Part shown: piece after piece, positions 38,066 through 45,552 of the stretch | Layout: the number at the start of each line of letters is the position of its first letter | How positions within the stretch are numbered: position 1 is the stretch's first letter | Assembly (NCBI GenBank): GCA_023665475.1 | Contig: JAMPEB010000010.1 | Location: forward strand, 1-64,000 | DNA: 64,000 bases | Source: Lachnoclostridium sp. | Lineage (GTDB): Bacteria; Bacillota; Clostridia; Lachnospirales; Lachnospiraceae | Direction of reading: 5' to 3' | Notes under the pieces: generated by a model | Seen by the model: only the letters and a program-made list of their open reading frames with translations | Told to the model about the DNA's origin: nothing | Databases searched by the model: none | Made by a program: the position numbers and the translations under genes

Positions 38066-38962
38066 TTATTTCTTATAGGCGATTGCGAAACAAGTTATTG
38101 GCAGAGTGTCGTTGTGCAAATTGCACATTCCACCGCAGACACGCTCTCGGACCGTCACAGCCACTTTCTGCGCCTGATAGCCGCCGCCCACGATAATGCC
38201 TTTGTTTATGGTACAGTCCGCCGCATCCCTGCCAACTCCCAGCCGAATGTAATCCTCATTGACCACAAGGTCGTTAGTCGGATCCAGACCATACCATTGT
38301 CCGTCTGACAGAATTTCCACCCATGCATGAGACTCTCCCTCACCCATCATAAGTCCTGTGACATACCTTGCAGGAATCCCATACATCCTGCTTAAAGCAA
38401 TAAAGATATGGGCATAGTCCTGACATACGCCGCACCCAAGCTGCCATGCCTCTTCCGCCGTAGTCTTTAAATTTGTGACTCTCTTTTCATATCGGAAATC
38501 CTGATGAAGCCTATGCATCAAACTGACAGAGATGTCATATTCTTGTCCGGCGCTGCTTTTCTCCACATCCGCCGCATTATCCCTGAAAACGCCTAACTCC
38601 AAAAGCTGCCTGTAATAGGTCTGTAATCCTTCCCCTGCCACAGCCGCTCCATGGGGATAGCGGTACTTGCCCAATTTTTCCTCCGCTTCCGCTTTCTCCG
38701 ATACGGCAAACCCTGTGGTCACTTCTCCGCTTATATGGCAGGCAAAACAATTATGGCTTGTCTCTATACTGCCATACAGCATCCGGTTTCCAAAAGAATC
38801 CGTTCCCTGACACCCATCGTTTTCAGGAAGCAGTTTTATAGAAAGCTTCTCCACCCGCTGCCTGTCCGTACTTTGCGGAACGCATTTCAAGGTATAATTA
38901 CATCTGGCTGCCGGTTCACTATAAGTAATTTCCATGTGATAATCAAACGATAATGTTTTCAT
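38066..38962 (-). CDS. Transglutaminase-like cysteine protease/amidase
   Basis: 298 residues. The N-terminal beta domain of about 90 residues (bacterial transglutaminase N-region) precedes the transglutaminase core with catalytic triad Cys180 (GCGVCQDYAH), His212 (GESHAWVE) and Asp227 (LDPTND). No signal peptide, so cytosolic. In many bacteria such proteins are encoded with a circularly permuted ATP-grasp and an alpha-E protein, a set predicted to make and process a peptide or amide-linked product. Here it follows the alpha-E gene by 53 bases. Confidence 0.9.
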   Translation of the reverse strand: MKTLSFDYHMEITYSEPAARCNYTLKCVPQSTDRQRVEKLSIKLLPENDGCQGTDSFGNRMLYGSIETSHNCFACHISGEVTTGFAVSEKAEAEEKLGKYRYPHGAAVAGEGLQTYYRQLLELGVFRDNAADVEKSSAGQEYDISVSLMHRLHQDFRYEKRVTNLKTTAEEAWQLGCGVCQDYAHIFIALSRMYGIPARYVTGLMMGEGESHAWVEILSDGQWYGLDPTNDLVVNEDYIRLGVGRDAADCTINKGIIVGGGYQAQKVAVTVRERVCGGMCNLHNDTLPITCFAIAYKK

Positions 38963-39015
38963 AACAAATGATGCCCTTTCTGTAAACTGGACACCATAAT
39001 TTAGAAAATTCTCAG

Positions 39016-39678
39016 CTAAATAATGGTTTCTATCTTGTCCACTATTTTATAATAATCAATTTCCTGCTGAGCTACAAGTGTTTTTAAACTCTCGATATTC
39101 TCTTTTTTATATTTCATGCCGCTGCGCTCCATTCTGGGCACAAGGCGGTTGATTTCCCGGCTCAGCTCCTTCGCCGGAGCTTTCAGTCTGGCATAGAGAT
39201 CCACTCTCTCCACCCTTTTGCCCGCCTTTATCATATTCCGCACCTGTTCGGAATCAATGCTGTCATCCGCAATCCCCCAGAAAGCCAGAATATTATCCAT
39301 AACCTTCTGCATCTCGATTAAAGGCGCCCTGCTGATTTTCGCCCGGTTCATGTCATAAACCGCTAATTGAATATAGGACAGGGTTTCGGAACCGATTTCC
39401 TCCCGAAGAACGATTGCATTGTCATATGCCCGCATCAAATTACTTATGATGGAATCCGGGTTTTCCTCATCAAAGGGGTATTTTTGCCGAAACACTTCTT
39501 TGGAACCATAAATATCCTGTATATCCAGCATTTCGCAAAAGCTCCTGTAGCTGTCCACCGCCTCGTCAATCATGCTGTCAAAGCGGTAGGAATATAAGCG
39601 GAGTGTGGTATACACCCTCTCGGAATATCTGCCCAGCCAGAAAAGGCTGTCCGTCTGCTCTATTGATATAATACCCAT
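39016..39678 (-). CDS. Alpha-E domain protein
   Basis: 220 residues, almost entirely helical, with the family start DSLFWLGRYSERVYTTLRL. Alpha-E (DUF403) proteins are found next to permuted ATP-grasp ligases and transglutaminases and are thought to form part of their complex. Its start codon lies 19 bases inside the end of the ATP-grasp gene, so translation is coupled. The biochemical role is unknown. Confidence 0.9.
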   Translation of the reverse strand: MGIISIEQTDSLFWLGRYSERVYTTLRLYSYRFDSMIDEAVDSYRSFCEMLDIQDIYGSKEVFRQKYPFDEENPDSIISNLMRAYDNAIVLREEIGSETLSYIQLAVYDMNRAKISRAPLIEMQKVMDNILAFWGIADDSIDSEQVRNMIKAGKRVERVDLYARLKAPAKELSREINRLVPRMERSGMKYKKENIESLKTLVAQQEIDYYKIVDKIETII

Positions 39679-40979
39679 GTGTCCTTAAATCCTCCTCCTT
39701 GGGATGAATTGACAATAAAAGAATCCGGATTTCGTGAAAACCGGGTAAGCCCGCTCTTCCATACAAGCGGTTCATCCGCCATCAGAACAAAGGCCCGCAA
39801 ATCCGCCTTTCTCGCCACAATATCGTTTCCTTCCATAATGTCAATATCACAAAAGTCAATGACTTCCTGAGCGATAAATCTTCTGGGTTCCTCCTTTAGC
39901 ATTGCAATAAATCTTTCCTTCTGAGAGCGTGTCATGCTGCTGCCGAACACCACTCCGTATCCGCCTGCTTCCGCAACATCCTTTAACACAAGCTTATCAA
40001 AATGCTCCAGCACATAGCGCATATCCTGCTCATAAAAAGGAAGGTAAGTAGGCGCATTGTTTAACACCGGCTCCTCACCCAGATAATAGCGTATCATCTT
40101 GGGAACAAAATAATAAATTCCTTTGTCATCCGCAATCCCATTGCCCGGCGCATTCAAAAGCGCCACATTCCCCTTGCGGTACACATCATAAATATGGGGC
40201 ACACCAATGACCGACTCCTGATTAAAGTTCATGGGGTCCAAATATTCATCCGAAATGCGGCGGTACACCGCGCCGACTCGCTCTAGTTCCCCATTGTAAT
40301 TTACATAATACAGCTTATCATCCACCACCTTCAAATCCGCTCCCGTGACCAGATGCGCCCCCGTCTTTTCCGCCAGATAGGAATGCTCAAAATAAGCCGC
40401 GTTATATCTTCCCGGAGTCAGTATCACCGTATGTCCGCCCGCATTGACATAATCCATGGTACGCCGCAGAAGCTGCGCATAGTTGCGGTTATCCTCTAAA
40501 TGATACTGCTGGAAAGTGGCCGGACTGCTGCGCCTGCACAGACCTCTGGCAATCATGGGATAAGAAGCTCCTGACGGCACGCGGAGATTATCCTCTAAAA
40601 TATACCAGCTTCCGTCTTTTCCCTGCACCAAATCAATTCCGGAAATATGGGTATAAATATCTTTCGCCGGGCGCACACCCTCACACTCAGCCATATATCC
40701 GCCGGAAGCAAATATAAAATCCTCAGGCACCACATGGTCCTTGACAATTTTCTTTTCACTGTAAATATCTTTTAAAAACAAATTCAAAGCGGTCACTCTC
40801 TGCTTCAAGCCTTTTTCCAGATAATTAAATTCCTGCTTTTCTATCATCCGGGGAATGGCGTCAAAAGGAAACAGTTGTTCATGAAACACATTATTTTTAT
40901 AAATACCGAATTTAACACCATACCTTGCCAACAGTTCATTCACCGTATCTGTATGCTCCAGCAAATCTAAATCATACAT
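39660..40979 (-). CDS. Circularly permuted ATP-grasp type 2 protein
   Basis: 439 residues, member of the family formerly split as DUF404/DUF407. Visible blocks are DFIFASGGYMAECEGVRPA, the acidic LVQGKDGSWYILEDNLRVPSG (metal and substrate region), LTPGRYNAAYFEHSYLA, and the C-terminal LKDVAEAGGYGVV nucleotide loop with RFIAQEVIDF. ATP-grasp enzymes join a carboxylate to an amine with ATP; this permuted group is predicted to be an amide or peptide ligase of unknown substrate. It is central to the ATP-grasp/alpha-E/transglutaminase/AstE-like set and directly downstream of an amino-acid importer. Confidence 0.92.
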   Translation of the reverse strand: MYDLDLLEHTDTVNELLARYGVKFGIYKNNVFHEQLFPFDAIPRMIEKQEFNYLEKGLKQRVTALNLFLKDIYSEKKIVKDHVVPEDFIFASGGYMAECEGVRPAKDIYTHISGIDLVQGKDGSWYILEDNLRVPSGASYPMIARGLCRRSSPATFQQYHLEDNRNYAQLLRRTMDYVNAGGHTVILTPGRYNAAYFEHSYLAEKTGAHLVTGADLKVVDDKLYYVNYNGELERVGAVYRRISDEYLDPMNFNQESVIGVPHIYDVYRKGNVALLNAPGNGIADDKGIYYFVPKMIRYYLGEEPVLNNAPTYLPFYEQDMRYVLEHFDKLVLKDVAEAGGYGVVFGSSMTRSQKERFIAMLKEEPRRFIAQEVIDFCDIDIMEGNDIVARKADLRAFVLMADEPLVWKSGLTRFSRNPDSFIVNSSQGGGFKDTWVLYQ

Positions 40980-41018
40980 AAAATCACCCTTTCCTGCCGC
41001 ACCTCTGTGCTTCCCATG

Positions 41019-41621
41019 TCATTCCTTTTTGCCCAGCCGCTCCTTCAGCGCCTCCTCTAACATCCTCACGCTTCCCTCAATTCCAAAGATGCCGCTGTTT
41101 AACGCCATATCCTTATTTGTCAGTTCATCCTTATAACCCTTGCAGTACCTCTTGTGGTACAGCATTCTGGATTTGTCCACTTCTTTAATCATTTTCTCCG
41201 CCGTAGCCTTATCCATATTCATGAACTGGATGCAGTTTTGGCAACGGACCTCATAGGGCGCATAAACAAATACCGACAGCTTTTTCTCGTAATCCGACAG
41301 GATGCTGTCCGCACACCGCCCCACGATAATGCAGGAATCCTTATCCGCTAAATCTCTGATGATATTGGTCTGAATCATAAAGATTTCATCCTGCATACTC
41401 TGTATTCCCATGCCTAAAGGATACTGCCTCTTAAAATAAATGGAGTTAGATACTTCTTCTTTCCGACTGATTGCGGACACCGGCAGTTCCATTCTTTTAG
41501 CGGTTTCCTCCACAATATCCCTGTCATAAAAGGGGATGTCCAATCGCTCTGACAGCATTTGCGCAATACTTCTTCCCATACTCGCAAATTGTCTGGATAT
41601 CGTAATCACATACTTTTCCAT
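41019..41621 (-). CDS. Cytidylate kinase-like family protein
   Basis: 200 residues from the ATG at 41621 (an ATG three codons earlier touches the ribosome site). P-loop kinase-like fold of the cytidylate-kinase-2 family: VITISRQFASMGRSIAQMLSE is the modified P-loop, with YDRDIVEETAKRM, then CIIVGRCAD and a lid region with YHKRYCKGYKDE. True CMP kinases have a GPxGxGKS loop, so substrate and even activity are uncertain. It stands between the amino-acid permease gene and the ATP-grasp gene (39-64 base gaps), linking both sets. Confidence 0.85.
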   Translation of the reverse strand: MEKYVITISRQFASMGRSIAQMLSERLDIPFYDRDIVEETAKRMELPVSAISRKEEVSNSIYFKRQYPLGMGIQSMQDEIFMIQTNIIRDLADKDSCIIVGRCADSILSDYEKKLSVFVYAPYEVRCQNCIQFMNMDKATAEKMIKEVDKSRMLYHKRYCKGYKDELTNKDMALNSGIFGIEGSVRMLEEALKERLGKKE

Positions 41622-41685
41622 TTGTGCCATTCCTCATTCTTTCCTTCAGGGTCCTCCCCCGCTTCCTTTCCCATGGCTTTTGCCT

Positions 41686-42480
41686 CTAATTATTTACGCT
41701 CACTGCCAATCCCATACCCCGGGCATTCTTTCCCTGTTTTTTCTGCATATTTCTCACAATACAGGACAGTGTAAAATTAATCACAAAATAGATAAGCGCC
41801 GCAAAACCAAACAATACAAACACATCCGAAACATTCGTCGTTGCCATGCCGTTGTATTGATACGCTCCGTTCATAATCTGCCGCACCCTTGCCATAAGTT
41901 CGATTACCGCTACATTTGCAAGATAGGAAGAGTCCTTAATGGTTGTCACCACCTGACTGAGCAGTGTGGGTATGATATTGCGGTATGCCTGCGGCAGCAC
42001 AATATACACCATAATCTGCACCATATGAAATCCCTGGGATTTTCCTGCTTCAAACTGCCCCTCCGCCACAGAGTTAAGCCCACCCCTGACAATCTCCGCA
42101 ATCACGGAAGAGGTAAATAAAATCAAAGCTACTGCTGCCTTAAATAACAGCTTCACTTCTACCGAGGACAAGCCGAACATCTTATGTCCGAAAAATTTCG
42201 GGCATGGGCAGAATACCACACAAATAAATATCCAGAGCAAGAGCGGCGTATTCCGGAATATTTCAATATAACAAATCGCCAGCCATTTAAAAATCCGGCT
42301 TACAGGACCGACACAATAATTTCTCACCAAAGCCAGTACCGAGCCCACAACGATACCCAATACCACTGCAATCACCGATATCACCAGCGTAAACAGAACT
42401 CCTTTGAAAATATATTGTAATACTCCCGTATTGGTAATGATTCTCAAACTTCCCTGTAACTCTTCCATACTGCTACCCAT
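41686..42480 (-). CDS. Polar amino-acid ABC transporter permease (second)
   Basis: About 264 residues from the ATG at 42480; the open frame runs 78 codons further back but through the 134-bp inverted-repeat element, which I do not regard as coding. His/Glu/Gln/Arg-type permease with about five membrane helices, the IEIFRNTPLLLWIF entry and the EAA loop (EAGKSQGFHMVQIMVYIVLPQAYRNIIP) that docks the ATPase. It pairs with the permease upstream to form a heterodimer. The start is uncertain because a second ATG lies at 42468. Confidence 0.88.
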   Translation of the reverse strand: MGSSMEELQGSLRIITNTGVLQYIFKGVLFTLVISVIAVVLGIVVGSVLALVRNYCVGPVSRIFKWLAICYIEIFRNTPLLLWIFICVVFCPCPKFFGHKMFGLSSVEVKLLFKAAVALILFTSSVIAEIVRGGLNSVAEGQFEAGKSQGFHMVQIMVYIVLPQAYRNIIPTLLSQVVTTIKDSSYLANVAVIELMARVRQIMNGAYQYNGMATTNVSDVFVLFGFAALIYFVINFTLSCIVRNMQKKQGKNARGMGLAVSVNN

Positions 42481-42581
42481 GCCTTTCCACAACCTACGGA
42501 TTCTTGATAATTTTATGCCGCCGCAGCCGCAAACATTTTTTACACATCTCGTCATGCCTACCTTCTGCAACACAAACAATC

Positions 42582-42715
42582 CGTGAGAAGAATGCCTGCC
42601 CAAAGCGAACTTGTTCGCTTGGCATTCTTCAGCGCGAGATTTAGAATTTCTTAACCTGCGTGCCAAAGAGGTGTGTTTACACACCCTCTTTGCAGGGTTA
42701 GAAATTCTTCTCACG
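42582..42715 (-). repeat. 134-bp intergenic element with perfect 12-bp inverted ends
   Basis: Ends CGTGAGAAGAAT (42582-42593) and ATTCTTCTCACG (42704-42715) are exact inverted copies. Inside are two long hairpins: 42587-42630 (GAAGAATGCC… with AAGCGAAC/GTTCGCTT core) and 42643-42708 (arms of about 29 bases with AAAGAGG…CCTCTTT core). It begins immediately after the stop of the first permease. It looks like a MITE-like or REP-like element; no transposase is present. Confidence 0.65.
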
Positions 42716-43411
42716 CTACACGCTTATACGCGCATCCCTCTTTTTCAACGAATTTTCCCATGTACTTGCAAGCGTGGACAGCGGGAAACAAACAATGAAA
42801 AACAGAAAACCGCTGACTAAATATGCCGGGGCATAGGCGCCGCCCGTACTGGCTCCCGTCACAAAATTATAAGTTACCGAAATCAAATCGGCGCCTCCCA
42901 CAATATACAGGCAGGAAGTATTCTTTATCAGGTTTACCACCTGATTCACCATGGGCGGCAGAATAACCTTAATGCTTTGCGGCAGAATAATGAAATACAT
43001 CCGCTGGATATATCCGAAACCTTGGGACTGTGCCGCTTCAAACTGCCCCTTAGGCACCGATTCAATACCGGCACGAATCACTTCCGCCATATAAGCGCCA
43101 TGATAAATTCCCAAGGTCAGGATTCCGGTAGGGATAATGCCCAGGCTATGTCCGGAAAATGCCAATGCATAATATAAAAAACACATTTGAAGAAGCAGCG
43201 GGGTATTTTGAATCAGCTCCACATAAGCTCTGGCAATTCCACGCAATACTTTTTTACCGCTTGTAGCCATAAGACCTATCACGATTCCCAATACCAGAGA
43301 AATCAGGAGGGAAAACACCGCTGTTTTGACCGTATTGCCAAGCCCCAGCAAAAAAGTGTTCCGAAATGTCCAAACCTTTCCCCATGCTTCCGCTGAAAAA
43401 ATACCGTTCAT
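42716..43411 (-). CDS. Polar amino-acid ABC transporter permease (first)
   Basis: 231 residues starting MNGIFSAEAWGKV at the ATG at 43411 with GAGAGGAATT upstream. Five predicted helices, the YVELIQNTPLLLQM segment and the EAA loop EAAQSQGFGYIQRMYFIILPQ. Third gene of the importer operon, after the binding protein. Its leader contains the small hairpin repeat also found before secE. Probable substrate is a polar amino acid such as glutamine, glutamate or histidine. Confidence 0.92.
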   Translation of the reverse strand: MNGIFSAEAWGKVWTFRNTFLLGLGNTVKTAVFSLLISLVLGIVIGLMATSGKKVLRGIARAYVELIQNTPLLLQMCFLYYALAFSGHSLGIIPTGILTLGIYHGAYMAEVIRAGIESVPKGQFEAAQSQGFGYIQRMYFIILPQSIKVILPPMVNQVVNLIKNTSCLYIVGGADLISVTYNFVTGASTGGAYAPAYLVSGFLFFIVCFPLSTLASTWENSLKKRDARISV

Positions 43412-43420
43412 AATTCCTCT

Positions 43421-43455
43421 CATTCCGCCGCGCAAGCGGCATTTTAATCCGTAGA
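43421..43455 (-). repeat. Short 5'-leader hairpin repeat, copy 2 (before amino-acid permease)
   Basis: Near-identical to 19936-19970: on the minus strand GATTAAAATGCCGCTT then GCGGCGGAATG, with only the loop and flanks changed. In both copies it ends directly at the ribosome site of the next gene. Confidence 0.55.
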
Positions 43456-43504
43456 AACCCACCATATCACAAAGTCATTCTTTTTTTGTTGTTTTCCATA
43501 TCTG

Positions 43505-44401
43505 TCAGTTCAATCCGTAAGTGCTTACAAATCCGTCTATGGTTCCGTCACTCAGCCATGTGCTTACCAATTCATCACACACAGTTGAAAAATCGGAGCC
43601 CTTTTTGGTTGCAATTCCATATTCCTGAGGTGCAAATTTCTCTTCTATGTAAGAGCGTCCGTCTGTCTTATAAATAGCAAGAATGGACTTATCCACACAG
43701 AACGCATCCACTTCTTTTGCGCTCAATGCCGTTGAAATAGCGGGATAATCTTCATACTGCTGGAAAGAAATACCAGTAGTCCATGTAGCGGCATCAAAGG
43801 TATCCCTGTTAAAGGAAGAGCCGTCTATCAGTTTTGCATCCACCATTGCTGCCGTCAATTCTCTTGCCGATGTGGAACCGGAAGAAACACCGACTTTTTT
43901 GTCAACTAAATCTGCCAAAGAAGTAATTCCGGAAGCATCTTCCACCAGAACCGTTACCGCGTCCGTGTAATAAGGTGTTGTAAAATCCCAGCTCTTCTTT
44001 CTTTCGTCCGTGATGGTAAAAGTTGCCAGCACACAGTCGATATCACCGGAATCCAAAAGTTCGGTACGGGTCGCTGCGGTTACCGTAGTAAACTCTACCT
44101 CCACTCCAAGAGTCTCCGCCACCTTTGTTGCAATGTCAATTTCCATACCGCTGTACTCACCTGTCAAGGTGTCCTGCAATCCGAATCCGGGTACGGCATT
44201 CTTAACGCCTACGCGTAAAACCCCTCTGTCAATAATCGCCTGTGTATCTGCGCCGTAAGTTACATCCGCCGAGCCGCTTCCGCCTGCCTGTGTGCCTCCG
44301 GATGCGCTTCCCCCTGCCGCAGGCGTACCACTGTTTCCACATCCTGCCAGCATCGTCACAGACAATAGCCCCGCTAACAATAACGCCAATTTCTTTTTCA
44401 T
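43505..44401 (-). CDS. Amino-acid ABC transporter substrate-binding lipoprotein
   Basis: 298 residues. Lipoprotein signal with LAGC (Cys21), then a Gly/Ser/Ala spacer and a type II periplasmic-binding fold: RGVLRVGVKNAVPGFG, the SGMEIDIATKVAETLGV block, DIDCVLATFTITDERKKSWDFTTPYY and VGVSSGSTS. These are features of Gln/Glu/polar amino-acid receptors. GAGGAAAATATT precedes the ATG at 44401. It is second in the importer operon after the ATPase gene. Confidence 0.93.
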   Translation of the reverse strand: MKKKLALLLAGLLSVTMLAGCGNSGTPAAGGSASGGTQAGGSGSADVTYGADTQAIIDRGVLRVGVKNAVPGFGLQDTLTGEYSGMEIDIATKVAETLGVEVEFTTVTAATRTELLDSGDIDCVLATFTITDERKKSWDFTTPYYTDAVTVLVEDASGITSLADLVDKKVGVSSGSTSARELTAAMVDAKLIDGSSFNRDTFDAATWTTGISFQQYEDYPAISTALSAKEVDAFCVDKSILAIYKTDGRSYIEEKFAPQEYGIATKKGSDFSTVCDELVSTWLSDGTIDGFVSTYGLN

Positions 44402-44518
44402 AATATTTTCCTCTTTTCTGCACTGTCGCTTATGTACTCCTTTAAAACTTTCCTCCTCGGGAGACAGTGCCTTCCCGGGTCGGAAATCTATCTTACAACA
44501 AGACCACCGATAAGACAT

Positions 44519-45247
44519 TTACCGGATAATCTTGCCCAAGAACTGCTTTACACGCTCATTTTCCGGATTGTCAAAGAAATGATCCGGCGTCCCCTCTTCT
44601 ATGATTTGTCCATCCGCCATAAAAACAATTCTGTCGGCTACCTGACGGGCAAATCCCATCTCATGTGTGACCACCACCATGGTAATATTTTCTTTTGCAA
44701 GCTTTATCATAACATCCAAAACTTCCTGTATGGTCTCCGGATCTAGCGCAGAGGTGGGCTCATCAAACAAAATAATCTTCGTCTGCGCGCATAAGGCTCT
44801 GGCAATGGCAATCCTCTGCTGCTGTCCTCCCGATAATGTTGTGGGATAAACATGCGCCTTATCCTTTAGCCCCACCACCTCAAGATAATGGAATGCCAAT
44901 TCCTCCGCCTCCGCTTTACTTTTGTGATGCAGCTTCATAGGCGCCAGCGTCAGGTTTTTCAATACCGTCATATGAGGATACAGATTAAACTGCTGGAACA
45001 CCATGGAGGTTGTTTCCCGAATCAAATGCACCTTGTTTTTATGTGTTAGCTGCTTTCCTTCCACATAAACCTTTCCGCCGGTTGGCTCCTCCAAAAAGTT
45101 CATGCATCTTACCGTGGTAGATTTGCCTGAGCCGGAGGGACCGATGATAACCAGTTTTTCTCCCTCCTGCACTTCTAAATTAACATCCTTCAAAACATGC
45201 AAATCGCCAAAGCTTTTATTTACATTTTCCAACTTAATCATTACCAT
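44519..45247 (-). CDS. Polar amino-acid ABC transporter ATP-binding protein
   Basis: 242-residue GlnQ-type ATPase. Walker A GPSGSGKST at 36-44, Q-loop in SMVFQQFNLYPHMT, signature LSGGQQQR at 138-145, Walker B ILFDEP at 159-164 and the H-loop VVVTHEMGFA. GGAGG is eight bases before the ATG at 45247. First gene of a possible ten-gene transcript that begins at the promoter at 45372-45400 and has a hairpin in its leader. Confidence 0.95.
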   Translation of the reverse strand: MVMIKLENVNKSFGDLHVLKDVNLEVQEGEKLVIIGPSGSGKSTTVRCMNFLEEPTGGKVYVEGKQLTHKNKVHLIRETTSMVFQQFNLYPHMTVLKNLTLAPMKLHHKSKAEAEELAFHYLEVVGLKDKAHVYPTTLSGGQQQRIAIARALCAQTKIILFDEPTSALDPETIQEVLDVMIKLAKENITMVVVTHEMGFARQVADRIVFMADGQIIEEGTPDHFFDNPENERVKQFLGKIIR

Positions 45248-45320
45248 GTATCCAACCTCCCCGGCTTCGTCCGCTGCAGATTGCCTCCAAAACCTATTTA
45301 TTCATCCTTCCTATACGATA

Positions 45321-45356
45321 AAAGGCGCCACGGACCGCTTTGTCCATGGCGCCTTT
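45321..45356 (-). terminator. Attenuator-like hairpin in the amino-acid operon leader
   Basis: On the minus strand AAAGGCGCCATGGACA and GGTCCGTGGCGCCTTT form a stem of about 15 bp, followed by TTTTATCG, between the promoter and glnQ-like gene. A short frame starts inside it (ATG, 17 codons), which may or may not be translated. Confidence 0.6.
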
Positions 45357-45371
45357 GCCTCTTGTGGTATT

Positions 45372-45400
45372 ATTGTATACTATTATACAATTCATGTCAA
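45372..45400 (-). promoter_or_regulatory. Promoter and palindromic operator of the amino-acid operon
   Basis: TTGACA and TACAAT are separated by 17 bases. A perfect palindrome, ATTGTATA-4-TATACAAT (45372-45391), covers the -10 and spacer, so a dimeric repressor (GntR-like site by appearance) could block it. A second small palindrome, ATTGTAC…GTACAAT, lies just upstream near 45408-45428. Confidence 0.7.
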
Positions 45401-45552
45401 CATAGTAATTGTACTTTTTTAGGTACAATATCTTGCATCCTTTCTCCATTTGTGCTAAAATCCTTTTCATAAATATGGCAAAGGAGCCTGTAGCAGATAC
45501 TATGGGCTCTTTTTGTTTGCAGGAAATCCGGCAGAAAGGAATAAAATGCCTT

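Noticed and set aside
42481..42714. 78-codon N-terminal extension of the second permease
   Set aside because: It would be translated from the inverted-repeat element and is Arg/Cys-rich, unlike permease N-termini.
45248..45353. 17-codon leader peptide in the amino-acid operon leader
   Set aside because: The frame exists inside the hairpin but has no run of a regulatory amino acid, so a ribosome-mediated attenuator is not supported.
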